Shown here: piece after piece, positions 31,031 through 40,172 of the stretch
Position numbering within the stretch: position 1 is the first letter of the stretch
Layout of the letters: each line of letters starts with the position of its first letter
Source of the DNA: CAG-390 sp045531455
Lineage (GTDB): Bacteria > Bacillota > Clostridia > Oscillospirales > CAG-272
Direction of reading: 5' to 3'
Length of the DNA stretch: 64,000 bases
Assembly: GCA_045531455.1 (NCBI GenBank)
Contig: JAZSEA010000011.1
Span: forward strand, 1-64,000
Translations under genes and position numbers: made by a program
The notes under the pieces: model-generated
Databases searched by the model: none
What the model was told of the DNA's origin: nothing
The model's input: only the letters and a program-made list of their open reading frames with translations

Positions 31031-32308
31031 CTTTTTGCAAAGCCCCGATCTGCGTCTGACCGCGCAAGCGATCTTCTGCGCTTTGGTTTTTGGCTTTTTG
31101 CGGACCTTGACCTTCTTTTTCACGGTCTTTACAGGCTCGTGGATAACTTCCTCGTGCTCTGCGGTAGGTTCTTCGATCGCCTCGTCTTCATCATCCTTCT
31201 TCTTGAAGAAGGATTTGAACTGATCGAAAAACGCGGAATAGCCCTCACCGACGAAGAATCTGATGCCCGTCATAAGCGCCTGCTTTGTCTCGGGATCGAT
31301 GTTTGAAAAGGCACGGACAAGATCGCTTCGGCTCTCTGCCAGCGCAGTCAATGTCTTCGCGTTGGTCGAGGAAAGAATGTCGAAGAATCCTTCAACGAAT
31401 GCCTCACGCTTTTCGGGCTCCATAGAGTAGATCCAACGTCCGACGCGCTCGTGCGTCTTCTTGACGTCGGGTGCAACGTCCTCGTCGCATTCAAACTCAC
31501 ATCCGAGCACGTTCCAGGTCAGCGCATCGTGCTGATAAAGATACTTTTTCGCGGACGAGCGCGTAACACGGTAATTCTTATCATATTTCAGAAGCAGGCC
31601 GACGACCGATCCCGTCGGAATGACGGTGGAGATCCTGTCCGCGATCCGCTCGTATCCCGCACTCTCCCAGACGTCATCGAGGAATCCGGGACCGTCGAAA
31701 TTGTAGATCTTTTCGATACGGTCGCATATTTCGTCGGGCGCGTTGAGACCCGCCCAGAGCGCAAGATTTCCACCCTTGCTGTGACCGCCGAGAATGATCC
31801 TTCCGCCGAAATCGGAAGCCGTTTCAAGAAGATACTCCTCCGCGCGTTTCTGCGCTGGTACGGGAGTCAGAAACGCCATTCTGAAATCCTCGCGCCAACC
31901 CGTGATCGAATCGTCGGTCCCGCGGTAGGCGATGAAAGCGAGGTCGTCCGAAATGAAGAAGGAAAGAGCGGAGAACTGCTCGACCGTCTCGTTGTCGACG
32001 ATGTCGATAAAATGCCCGAGCTCGACCTCTGCAAATCGCTTTGAGGTTGCTGTCATTCGGAAAAGATCGATTATCTCGTCGGGAACGATCTCGCCGAGCT
32101 TGATGACCTCGCGGTCGGCGTTTCTCTCGAAAAAAGTCTCCGCCGCCTCCGAGAGCGTGACTCTGCCCTCGTCGATATCCCCGGGGATTATGCCGTCAAA
32201 AAATATATAGGATAATTCGCTGAAAATAAGCGCGTCGATCTCGCAGATCGGCGATTGCCCGAAGCTCAGGTCTCCGCGCCAGCGAAGATAATCAAATACG
32301 TTTGCCAT
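31022..32308 (-). CDS. DUF2974 (Mbeg1-like) alpha/beta-hydrolase-fold protein
   Basis: 428 aa. N-terminal residues 1-345 match the DUF2974 lipase-like family: FDYLRWRGDLSF at the start, LAFIAYRGTDDSI (124-136) and the nucleophile elbow GGHSKGGNLA (Ser177). The last about 80 residues are very rich in Lys, Arg and Glu and look like a disordered cytoplasmic tail. The protein lacks a signal peptide. Members occur widely in Clostridia and lactobacilli; the substrate is unknown, with lipid or ester hydrolysis a guess from the fold. Start supported by AAAGGAG. Single-gene unit. Confidence 0.85.
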   Translation of the reverse strand: MANVFDYLRWRGDLSFGQSPICEIDALIFSELSYIFFDGIIPGDIDEGRVTLSEAAETFFERNADREVIKLGEIVPDEIIDLFRMTATSKRFAEVELGHFIDIVDNETVEQFSALSFFISDDLAFIAYRGTDDSITGWREDFRMAFLTPVPAQKRAEEYLLETASDFGGRIILGGHSKGGNLALWAGLNAPDEICDRIEKIYNFDGPGFLDDVWESAGYERIADRISTVIPTGSVVGLLLKYDKNYRVTRSSAKKYLYQHDALTWNVLGCEFECDEDVAPDVKKTHERVGRWIYSMEPEKREAFVEGFFDILSSTNAKTLTALAESRSDLVRAFSNIDPETKQALMTGIRFFVGEGYSAFFDQFKSFFKKKDDEDEAIEEPTAEHEEVIHEPVKTVKKKVKVRKKPKTKAQKIACAVRRRSGLCKKKK

Positions 32309-32328
32309 AGCTTTCTCCTTTCGGTTAG

Positions 32329-32357
32329 ATTATACCATATAATTTTCGTCAAGTCAA
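32329..32357 (-). promoter_or_regulatory. Promoter of the DUF2974 gene
   Basis: On the minus strand TTGACT (32352-32357), a 17-bp spacer and TGG-extended TATAAT (32329-32334). Confidence 0.85.
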
Positions 32358-32420
32358 TGCGATTGTTTGCGCAAATTAAGTAAAATGTTTATAAACAATT
32401 CATCCAATCCGCACAAGATA

Positions 32421-32429
32421 TGATATAAT
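32421..32429 (+). promoter_or_regulatory. Extended -10 promoter of the vanW gene
   Basis: TGATATAAT, with a weak -35. The start codon is 29 bases downstream. Confidence 0.6.
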
Positions 32430-32458
32430 TAAATCAGAATCTTTAAGGAAAGGAATCC

Positions 32459-33334
32459 ATGACAATGAAAAGAACAAGATCCGAAAAGCCTATCGACCGC
32501 TCGCCCCTGCGCTTCAAGCTCGGATGCGCCTATTACGGTATGCGCCGCCGACTCAAATGGCTGACTATGGAGCATAAGTTTGCGAAGAAGCGGCAAGAGG
32601 AAAGATATCCCGAACTCTATTTTTCGCACCGTACCCCAATGCGCCGCAAGCTCAAGGATCTTGAGATGTGGATGCAGGAGAACAAGGTCACAAATCTGAG
32701 ACTCGCCGTTGCGAGAATGGACGGACTCCTCCTTCGCCCGGGCGAGGTCTTCAGCTATTGGAGACTGATCGGCAAGCCCACGTACCGCCGCGGATTCCTT
32801 GACGGAATGATACTGCGCAACGGCAAGATCGTCCCCGGTGTCGGAGGCGGACTTTGTCAGCTTGCGAATATGATCTTCTGGATGACCGCGCATACGCCGC
32901 TCAAGGTCATCGAACGCCACCGCCATGGCTACGACGTTTTCCCCGATGCAAACCGCACCCAGCCCTTTGCAAGCGGCGCGACCTGCTTCTATCCCCACGT
33001 CGATCTGATGATCCGCAACGACACAAGCGAGACCTTCCAGCTCTGCCTTACCGTGGAGAAGGACGACCTTTACGGCGAGTGGCGCGTAATGCACAAGCCG
33101 AATTGCAGATACGAGGTAGTCGAGCGCAACCACGAAATGCGCCTCGAGGTCTGGGGAGGCTACACACGCCATAACGAGCTCTATAAGCAGAAATTCACCC
33201 TTGACGGCGAGCTGATCGACGAAGAACTCCTCGTACAGAATTCCGCAATAATGATGTACTCCCCCTATCTGAGCGAACCGGGAGAAGCAAAACGCTACGA
33301 CGGCTCGCAGAGCAATATTTGGGATGATAATTAA
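32459..33334 (+). CDS. VanW family protein
   Basis: 291 aa. The VanW domain occupies about residues 65-215, with NLRLAVARMDGLLLRPGEVF (20 residues), FSYWRLIGKP and the conserved PGVGGGLCQLANMIF. VanW was named from a glycopeptide resistance cluster but its function is unknown; free-standing copies are common in Clostridia and are often exported. No signal peptide is visible here. The C-terminal about 60 residues form a separate basic extension. AAGGAAAGG lies before ATG 32459. A bidirectional terminator follows. Confidence 0.9.
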   Translation: MTMKRTRSEKPIDRSPLRFKLGCAYYGMRRRLKWLTMEHKFAKKRQEERYPELYFSHRTPMRRKLKDLEMWMQENKVTNLRLAVARMDGLLLRPGEVFSYWRLIGKPTYRRGFLDGMILRNGKIVPGVGGGLCQLANMIFWMTAHTPLKVIERHRHGYDVFPDANRTQPFASGATCFYPHVDLMIRNDTSETFQLCLTVEKDDLYGEWRVMHKPNCRYEVVERNHEMRLEVWGGYTRHNELYKQKFTLDGELIDEELLVQNSAIMMYSPYLSEPGEAKRYDGSQSNIWDDN

Positions 33335-33340
33335 ATTAAA

Positions 33341-33369
33341 AATCGGATGCCGTCGGCATCCGATTCTTG
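33341..33369. terminator. Bidirectional terminator between vanW and the CNNM-type gene
   Basis: AATCGGATGCC and GGCATCCGATT form an 11-bp stem with a 3-base loop. The plus-strand tail is CTTGTTATT. The minus-strand side continues TTTAATTTAATT. Confidence 0.8.
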
Positions 33370-34737
33370 TTATTCATTATTTTTATCCTCCTCATCATAT
33401 ACGGGAAGCTTTGTCACGATCGCGAACTCGATCCGTCGGTCCTCGACCTTCTCGACTTTGATATGTAAGCCGCAGGTCTCGACCTCGATCTCGGTCTCAC
33501 CGTCCTCGGGGATCTCGGAGAGCTCGTTCATGATCATTCCGCCGAGGGTAGAGAAGTCCGCATCCTCGGGCAGCTCGAATCCGATGACCTCGGAAAGCTT
33601 TTCAAGCTCTGCGAAGCCCGCAACGCGCCATACGTTTTCCTCGATCTCGGTAATGTCCTTTTCTTCCTCTTCCTTTTCTTCCTCGTCGTATTCGTCATAG
33701 ATATTGCCCATGATCTCCTCGACAAGGTCCTCAAGGGTGACGATTCCGCTGACTGCGCCGAATTCGTCAACCACAATGGCAATATGGCGGTTGATCTTCT
33801 GCATTTCGCGGAAAAGTACGTCGCATTTTACCGTCTCGGGGACGAAATGCGCGGGGCGGATAATATCCGCAAGGGGTTTATTTTCATTCGGGGATAGACG
33901 GTCAAGATAGTAATCCTTTGCGTAAAGAACACCGATAACGTCGTTTATATCCTCGCCGCATACGGGATAGCGCGAGTATGCGCTCTCCTTGAGGATCTCG
34001 AAGATCTCCTCGTCGGTTGCATTTGCGGGGATCGTGATGACGTCGATCGCGCGGGTCATTACCGTGCGCGCGATGTTGTTGTCAAACTCGAAGATGTTGT
34101 CGATCATCTCGCTCGCGGTTGCGTCGATCGTTCCGCTTTCCTCGCCGATGTCGACCATAAGTCTGATCTCGTCCTCGGTGACCTGCTCATCCTCCTCGTT
34201 AGGATTGATGCGGCAGATGCGCAGACAGAGATTGGTCGATTTGGTCAGCACCCAGATTATGGGCTTGAGAAACGTTTTGATCGCGGAAACAACGGGGCAA
34301 ACGAGCCGCGCCACCTTCTCGGGAGAGTGCTGTGCCAGACGCTTGGGTACGAGTTCGCCGAGCACGAGAGTGAAATAGGAGAGCACGAGAGTGATCAGGA
34401 TGACCATGATCGAGTTCAGCGTTTCCTCGCCGAGCGCGGTGAATCCAAGCTTCGAGTAGATCAGATCGGTCAGAGGACCCGCGAAGTTGTCGGCGGCAAA
34501 TGCCGAGCCGAGAAAGCCCGCAAGTGTGATCGCAACCTGGATCGCGGAGAGAAACGCAGTGGGTTCTTCAGAAAGTTCTAAGAGCTTTTTGGCTTTTTTG
34601 TCGCCTTCATCCGCCTCTTTGCGGAGAAGATTTACGTTCAGCGAAACGAGTGCCATTTCCGCGGACGCAAAGAATGCGTTTATCGCGATGAGCACAAGCT
34701 GGAGCATAATAAGCCAAAATAATCGGTCGCCTTCCAT
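33370..34737 (-). CDS. CNNM/HlyC-CorC family membrane protein (DUF21 plus CBS domains)
   Basis: 455 aa from ATG 34737. The DUF21 membrane domain (about residues 4-190, four hydrophobic segments, with AFFASAEMALVSLN) is followed by a CBS pair (about 210-330, with TVMTRAIDVITIP and VVDEFGAVSGIVTLEDLVEE, the latter 20 residues) and a C-terminal CorC_HlyC domain (about 345-440). The family is linked to Mg2+ or Co2+ export or homeostasis; older annotations call it hemolysin. A GTG at 34791 would extend the frame but lies almost at the transcription start. AAAGGA upstream of 34737 is 15 bases away, which is rather long. Single-gene unit. Confidence 0.9.
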   Translation of the reverse strand: MEGDRLFWLIMLQLVLIAINAFFASAEMALVSLNVNLLRKEADEGDKKAKKLLELSEEPTAFLSAIQVAITLAGFLGSAFAADNFAGPLTDLIYSKLGFTALGEETLNSIMVILITLVLSYFTLVLGELVPKRLAQHSPEKVARLVCPVVSAIKTFLKPIIWVLTKSTNLCLRICRINPNEEDEQVTEDEIRLMVDIGEESGTIDATASEMIDNIFEFDNNIARTVMTRAIDVITIPANATDEEIFEILKESAYSRYPVCGEDINDVIGVLYAKDYYLDRLSPNENKPLADIIRPAHFVPETVKCDVLFREMQKINRHIAIVVDEFGAVSGIVTLEDLVEEIMGNIYDEYDEEEKEEEEKDITEIEENVWRVAGFAELEKLSEVIGFELPEDADFSTLGGMIMNELSEIPEDGETEIEVETCGLHIKVEKVEDRRIEFAIVTKLPVYDEEDKNNE

Positions 34738-34800
34738 GAGATATTTAAATTTTCCTTTCTTTTGCCGCTTGAGATTTTTTGTGTGCGGCACAATGTTATA

Positions 34801-34829
34801 ATTATATCATATTTTCGTTAAAAATTCAA
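34801..34829 (-). promoter_or_regulatory. Promoter of the CNNM-type gene
   Basis: On the minus strand TTGAAT (34824-34829), a 17-bp spacer and TGA-extended TATAAT (34801-34806). Confidence 0.8.
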
Positions 34830-34878
34830 TACCTATGATGAATGATTGATAAAATTGATGTAAAATCGCAAAAAACTC

Positions 34879-34907
34879 TTGACAAATCGGCTGATTAATG
34901 ATATACT
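34879..34907 (+). promoter_or_regulatory. Promoter of the valS T-box transcript
   Basis: TTGACA (34879-34884), a 17-bp spacer and TATACT (34902-34907). Confidence 0.85.
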
Positions 34908-34913
34908 TTATTT

Positions 34914-35156
34914 AATTATAAATAACGCTGTGAAGCGGAGTAGTAGAAGGTATGATCTTTTCAGAGAGCGTGCGGTCGGTGTGAGCACGTAAAGACAAGC
35001 CCTCGAAGTCGCCGCAGAGCGGTCGGAGTGAAAGAGCAGTAGTTCCGAACGTCTTATCCCCGAAAAAGGATATAAGAGAGCGTGCCTTACGGCACGAATA
35101 CAGGTGGTACCGCGCGCTTTGCGTCCTGTTTTAGGATGCAGGCGTTTTTTATTTTG
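34914..35156 (+). ncRNA. T-box riboswitch upstream of valS
   Basis: The conserved T-box AGGTGGTACCGCG is at 35102-35114. Upstream are features of stem I, including AGTAGTAG (34939-34946), CAGAGAGCG and GGTCGGTGTGAGC. Downstream, TGCGTCCT pairs with AGGATGCA and runs into GGCGTTTTTT, giving the terminator whose formation is blocked by uncharged tRNA. A GTC triplet (35008-35010, after CTCGAA) is a candidate valine specifier codon, by position only. This indicates that valS is induced when tRNA-Val is uncharged. Confidence 0.93.
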
Positions 35157-35183
35157 AAATATATTTTTGAAAGGACGATAAAA

Positions 35184-37837
35184 ATGAATTCCGAGATGAA
35201 CATGGGTCTTCCGAAGACCTATAATCCCTCAGAGTTTGAAGACAGACTCTACGCTATGTGGACCGAGAAGGGATATTTCACTCCCAAGGTAGACCACAGC
35301 AAAGAACATTACTCCATAGTTATTCCCCCTCCCAATATCACAGGTCAGCTCCATATGGGACACGCTCTTGACAACACTCTCCAGGATATCCTTATCCGTT
35401 ACAAGAGAATGTCGGGCTACAGCACCCTCTGGCTCCCCGGCACCGACCACGCTTCGATCGCAACCGAGGCGAAGATCGTTGAAGCTATGCGCAAGGAAGG
35501 TCTCACCAAGGAAGACCTCGGACGCGAAGGCTTCCTCGAGCGCGCCTGGGCTTGGAAGGAGCAGTACGGCGGACGCATCATTTCTCAGCTCAAGAAGATG
35601 GGCTCTTCCTGCGACTGGACACGTGAACGCTTCACCCTCGACGAGGGCTGCAGCCGCGCGGTCCGCGACGTTTTCGAGAGACTTTACAAGAAGGGTCTCA
35701 TCTATCGCGGCGAGAGAATTATCAACTGGTGTCCTCATTGCAAGACCTCTATCTCGAACGCAGAGGTTGATTATGTTGAGCAGGACGGCCATTTCTGGCA
35801 TATCAAGTATCCCCTCGTAGGCGGCGGTGGATACGTTGAAGTTGCTACCACACGTCCCGAGACTCTGCTTGGTGATACCGCAGTTGCAGTCAACCCCGAG
35901 GACGAAAGATACAAGGATCTCATCGGTAAGTACTGCGTTCTTCCTCTCGTTGGACGCCGCATCCCGATCGTTGCCGACGAGCACGCACAGCTCGATAAGG
36001 GTACAGGATGCGTTAAGATCACTCCCGCGCACGACCCCAACGACTTCGAGGTCGGACGCCGTCAGAAGCTCCCGATGGAGGTCGTACTTACCGAGGACGC
36101 TAAGATCACCGAGAACTATCCGAAGTACGCGGGTATGGACCGCTACGAGGCTCGTAAGGCTATCCTCAAGGACCTTGAGGAGGGCGGATACCTCTGCCAG
36201 ATCGACAATATCAAGCACGAGGTAGGCACCTGCTACCGTTGCGGCACCACTATCGAGCCTATGATCAGCCTTCAATGGTTCGTAAAGATGGAACCCCTCG
36301 CAAAGCCCGCTATCGAGGCTGTACGCGACGGACGCATCAAGTTCGTTCCCGAAAGATTTGATAAGAACTATTTCCATTGGATGGAGAATACGCAGGACTG
36401 GTGCATCTCGCGTCAGCTCTGGTGGGGTCACAGAATCCCCGCATATTACTGCGACAAGTGCGGCGAGACCGTCGTTTCTGCGGATCACGTTGACACCTGC
36501 CCGAAGTGCGGCGGTCATATGACTCAGGATCCCGACACGCTCGACACCTGGTTCTCCTCGGCTCTCTGGCCCTTCTCAACAATGGGCTGGCCCGACATCA
36601 CCGAGGATCTGAAGTACTTCTATCCCACAAACACACTCGTAACCGGCTACGATATCATCACCTTCTGGGTATCGAGAATGATCTTCTCGGCACTCGAATA
36701 TACCGATTCGATCCCCTTCGACACCGTCCTCATCCACGGACTCGTCCGCGACGCGCAGGGCAGAAAGATGTCGAAGTCGCTCGGCAACGGTATCGACCCG
36801 CTCGAGATCATCTCCACCTACGGCGCAGACGCACTCCGCTTCGCGCTTGCAACGGGTAACAGCCCCGGAAACGATATGCGTTTCTCGGACGAGAAGATCG
36901 AGGCTGCGCGTAACTTTGCAAACAAGCTCTGGAACGCATCGCGCTTCGTAAGAATGAATCTCACGATCGATAAGGTCGAGCTTCCCGAAGCATCAAAGCT
37001 TGCTCCCGAGGATAAGTGGATCCTCTGCCGCTTCAATAAGCTTTGCGCGGCTGTTGAATCCTCGCTCGATAAGTACGAGATCGGTATAGCCCTCTCGAAC
37101 CTCTACGACTTCGTCTGGGATATCTTCTGCGACTGGTACATCGAGCTCTCGAAGGCTCGCCTTGCTGATAGGAAAGTGAAAGCGGACTCACGGCGCAGAA
37201 CGTACTCGCATACGTTCTCACAGGCACGCTCAAGCTCCTCCATCCCTTTATGCCCTTCATCACCGAGGAGATCTATCAGGCGCTTCCTCACGAAGGCGAC
37301 GCAGAAAGCATCATGATCTCGGCTTATCCCAAGTACGACGCCGCGCTCGACTTTGAGACCGACGCCGCTCATACCGATAAGCTGATCGCGGTCATCAAGG
37401 CTATCCGTGCAAGACGTACCGAGATGAACGTTCCTCCCTCAAGAAAGACCAAGGTCTACCTTGAGACCAAGTACGAGGATTCCTTTACTCCCGCAACCTT
37501 CCCCTTCTTTATGAGACTCGCTTCGGCATCCGAGGTTGAGGTTTCGGCAGACTTCGCGGGCGCGATCTCGGCTGACAATGCCGCACAGATCGTTACCGAC
37601 GCGGCAACAGTCTACCTGCCCCTCTCCGAGCTTATCGACACCGAGAAGGAAAGAGCAAGACTTTCGAAGGAACTCGAGAAAACTCAGGGAGAGATCAAAC
37701 GTCTCGAAGGCAAACTCTCGAACCCAGGCTTTGTAGCAAAGGCTCCCGCGCAGGTAGTCGACGCCGAAAAGGCAAAGCTCGAGAAGTATAAGGAGACCCT
37801 CGCGGCAATCGAGGCTGCGCTGGCTAAACTTAACTAA
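35184..37837 (+). CDS. valS: Valyl-tRNA synthetase, frame interrupted near 37170
   Basis: The class I synthetase charging tRNA-Val. It starts at ATG 35184 (AAAGGA upstream). Motifs PPPNITGQLHMGHALDN (HIGH variant), GTDHASIATEAK and GRKMSKSLGNGIDP are present, as are the editing domain with VATTRPETLLGDTAVAV and a C-terminal coiled coil (ERARLSKELEKTQGEIKRLE, 20 residues). After ..ELSKARLAD at about 37169 the frame shifts by one missing base. The true protein continues in another frame as ESESGLTAQNVLAYVL to the stop at 37837. Restoring one base gives 884 aa, the normal length. Both parts are otherwise intact, so an assembly error or a very recent mutation is most likely. The T-box precedes it. 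Confidence 0.92.
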
Positions 37838-37848
37838 ATCAATTTACG

Positions 37849-37887
37849 TGTGCGGTTCATCGCTTTTGTGAGCCGCACATTTTTTTA
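37849..37887 (+). terminator. Terminator of valS
   Basis: TGTGCGG-TCA pairs with TGA-CCGCACA, followed by seven T residues. The next promoter starts immediately afterwards. Confidence 0.92.
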
Positions 37888-37916
37888 TTGACAATTATTA
37901 AAACACATGGTATAAT
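37888..37916 (+). promoter_or_regulatory. Promoter of the DUF4349 lipoprotein gene
   Basis: TTGACA (37888-37893), a 17-bp spacer and TGG-extended TATAAT (37911-37916). Confidence 0.9.
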
Positions 37917-37994
37917 AAGCAAGGGGATACTCTGAAATTCCTCGAACCAAGAAAAAACGGCTCTGCCGTGCATCAACAAAAAAGGAGAATTATT

Positions 37995-38936
37995 ATGAAA
38001 AAGACAATACGTTACGTTTCTTTGTTCGCCGTTATTCTGATTGCTCTGCTCATCATTCCCCTCTTTGCTTCCTGCTCGGCGGGATCGGAAAATTACGCGA
38101 GTGATATGGATGCCGCCCCCGAAAAGGGCGAGGCGTCGGGCGGAGTATCATATGCGCCAGACGGTGTTAAAGTCGATGGCGAAGCCGAGTCAACCGCTCG
38201 CAAGATCATCCGCACCTATACGATATACGGTGAGACAATGGAATACGATTCCACCCTCGAGACCATCTATGCTTCGATTTCTGAATACGGTGGCTATATC
38301 AGCGAGTCAAAGGTCACGGGAGTCAGCTACAACAGCAGTTCAAAGTACAGCCGAGAGGCTTATCTCGTTATCAAGATCCCCGCAGAGAAGCTTGACGGCT
38401 TCATTTCGCAGATGGGCGATCTTCTCAACGTCACTTCGAGCGAATCCTCACAGGATGATGTAAGCGAGACATATTACAGTATTGAGGCAAGGATGAAGAC
38501 GCTTGAAACCGAGCGCGAAAGTCTGCTTGCTATGATGGAGTCGCTCAATACCACAAAGGATTATGATTTCTGGCTCTCTCTGCGCAATCAAATATCAGAT
38601 ATTGAGCAGCAGATCGCCGAGTATCAAGCAGTACTCAAATCCTATGACAATAAGGTTACCTACTCGACCGTCAATCTTACTGTTAGAGATGTTGTCGAAT
38701 ATACACCCGTTGAGGAAGAGGAGCCGAGCTTCCTTGACCGACTCAGCAAGGCATTTGTCGAAAGCTGGACGGCATTCGGCGAGGGCTGTATGAATTTCGC
38801 AGTCTTCTTCGTATATGCCTTCCCGACTCTCCTTGTTTTCCCGGGCATCCCCGCGGCAATAGTTCTTATCGTTTTGAGCGTCAGAAAGAAAAAGAAGAAA
38901 AAGCAGGATGAAAATGGCGGAAATGCAAAATGCTAA
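37995..38936 (+). CDS. DUF4349 domain lipoprotein
   Basis: 313 aa from ATG 37995, which has AAAGGAG upstream; an in-frame ATG at 37968 lacks it. The signal peptide ends in the lipobox FASC. The DUF4349 domain spans about residues 60-290. It contains IYASISEYGGYISESKVTG-like strands (YGGYISESKVTG), YLVIKIPAEKLDGFI, a central coiled coil (about 160-215) and one C-terminal membrane span (about 262-292), followed by a Lys-rich cytoplasmic tail. The protein would be tethered at both ends, by lipid and by the span. Function unknown; the family is widespread in Firmicutes. Confidence 0.88.
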   Translation: MKKTIRYVSLFAVILIALLIIPLFASCSAGSENYASDMDAAPEKGEASGGVSYAPDGVKVDGEAESTARKIIRTYTIYGETMEYDSTLETIYASISEYGGYISESKVTGVSYNSSSKYSREAYLVIKIPAEKLDGFISQMGDLLNVTSSESSQDDVSETYYSIEARMKTLETERESLLAMMESLNTTKDYDFWLSLRNQISDIEQQIAEYQAVLKSYDNKVTYSTVNLTVRDVVEYTPVEEEEPSFLDRLSKAFVESWTAFGEGCMNFAVFFVYAFPTLLVFPGIPAAIVLIVLSVRKKKKKKQDENGGNAKC

Positions 38937-39043
38937 ATGTTAAATGCAGAATTAATTTCTAATAATTCATAATAAACAGGACTGAACCCTTGATGGGCTC
39001 AGTCCTTTATATCTGTTCAATTTTGCATTTAGCATTTTGCATT
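38920..39043. repeat. 19-bp perfect inverted repeat enclosing a terminator
   Basis: AAATGCAAAATGCTAAATG (38920-38938) and its exact reverse complement (39025-39043) enclose the terminator at 38977-39005. The left arm covers the last five codons and stop of the DUF4349 gene. A second, shifted match (TAAATGCAGAATT against AATTTTGCATTTA) gives an alternative pairing. Confidence 0.85.
38977..39009. terminator. Bidirectional terminator between DUF4349 and asparaginase genes
   Basis: AGGACTGAACCC pairs with GGGCTCAGTCCT (one A-C mismatch), followed by TTTATAT on the plus strand and by TGTTTATTATG on the minus strand. Confidence 0.85.
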
Positions 39044-40032
39044 TATATAATGTCGCACCCTACCGGCGTATTAATGATTTTCGCAAACTCTTCAGCCGTT
39101 TTTGCCTGAGGAAGTGCCCACATGACCTTTGCGAGTACCGCCTCCGTGGTCATACTGTACGCCTCGGGGAGCTCGTATTTCTGCTTGATTCGGAGTCCGA
39201 CCTGATAGATAGACATATCGCTGCCCTCGTGCGGCACCTGCGTCGTAATGACGATCCGCACGCCCTTCTCAATAAGCAGCTCGATCTTATCGGCGAACTC
39301 ATCGTTTTCGTAGTAGGGAAGACCGCCTACGCCAAAGCTTTCGATAATTACCGCGTGCGCGCGCTCGGCAACGTAATCGAAGATATCAGAGCTCATACCC
39401 GGCGTGAGCTTGATGAGCATCACGTTTGTGTCGATCTTGTTATAGAACTTAACGGGCTCGGAATAACGCTCCTTGATATAGTAGCGAATCTCGCCCGCGC
39501 GGACGAATCCGATCTCGGGGTAGTCAACGCTTGAAAAGGCGTTCGCACTTCTTGTTCTGTTCTTTCTTGCTCTTGCCGCAGAGATGACTTTGCCGCCGAA
39601 GACGACGTGAATACCGCAGGCGTCCTTGTCGGATGCGTAAATAAACGCATCGCGCAGATTCTCGCGTGCATCGGTGTCGCGGTTTTCGATAGGTGTCTGC
39701 GCACCCGTCAGAACGATCGGCTTCTGGCTGTTCTGAATGAGGAAATGGAGCATTCCCGCCGCATACGCCATTGTATCCGTGCCGTGCGTGACAACGAATC
39801 CGTCGTAATTGTGGTATTCCTCGCGGATCTTCATAGCGAGCTTCAGCCAATACTCGGGGCGCATATTTGTGCTGTCGAGATTGAAGAGCGCGGTCACGCT
39901 GATGTCGCAGACCGTGCCGACCTCGGGGATGTGCTCAAGCAGACGCTCGCCCGAAACGGTGGGGACAAGTCCGTCAGCACCCGCCGCAGATGCGATCGTT
40001 CCACCCGTGGTGATAAGAAGTATATGTTTCAT
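39043..40032 (-). CDS. ansA: L-asparaginase, type I
   Basis: 329 aa from ATG 40032 (AAAGGA upstream); ATG 40050 is in frame but unsupported. It hydrolyses asparagine to aspartate and ammonia. The two threonine motifs are TTGGTIAS (residues 8-15) and VVTHGTDTMAYAA (around 85), followed by VLTGAQTPIENRDTDARENL (20 residues). No signal peptide, which supports the cytoplasmic type I enzyme. Single-gene unit, convergent with the DUF4349 gene. Confidence 0.95.
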   Translation of the reverse strand: MKHILLITTGGTIASAAGADGLVPTVSGERLLEHIPEVGTVCDISVTALFNLDSTNMRPEYWLKLAMKIREEYHNYDGFVVTHGTDTMAYAAGMLHFLIQNSQKPIVLTGAQTPIENRDTDARENLRDAFIYASDKDACGIHVVFGGKVISAARARKNRTRSANAFSSVDYPEIGFVRAGEIRYYIKERYSEPVKFYNKIDTNVMLIKLTPGMSSDIFDYVAERAHAVIIESFGVGGLPYYENDEFADKIELLIEKGVRIVITTQVPHEGSDMSIYQVGLRIKQKYELPEAYSMTTEAVLAKVMWALPQAKTAEEFAKIINTPVGCDII

Positions 40033-40061
40033 TTTTGATGTCCTTTGCATTTTATATAATA

Positions 40062-40090
40062 ATTATACCACTCTTTTTGGTGCCATACAA
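40062..40090 (-). promoter_or_regulatory. Promoter of ansA
   Basis: On the minus strand TTGTAT (40085-40090), a 17-bp spacer and TGG-extended TATAAT (40062-40067). Confidence 0.8.
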
Positions 40091-40109
40091 GTATTTTTCG
40101 CAAAAAGAC

Positions 40110-40138
40110 TTGACAAAAATAAAAAAATAGTACATAAT
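40110..40138 (+). promoter_or_regulatory. Promoter of the CpsB-like gene
   Basis: TTGACA (40110-40115), a 17-bp spacer and CATAAT (40133-40138). Confidence 0.75.
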
Positions 40139-40172
40139 TATATTATTATGCTTATGAAAGAGAGAACGAGAG

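Noticed and set aside
37100..37260. Programmed frameshift in valS
   Set aside because: No slippery heptamer with an obvious pseudoknot was recognised, and this family is not known to use one. An assembly error or mutation is simpler.
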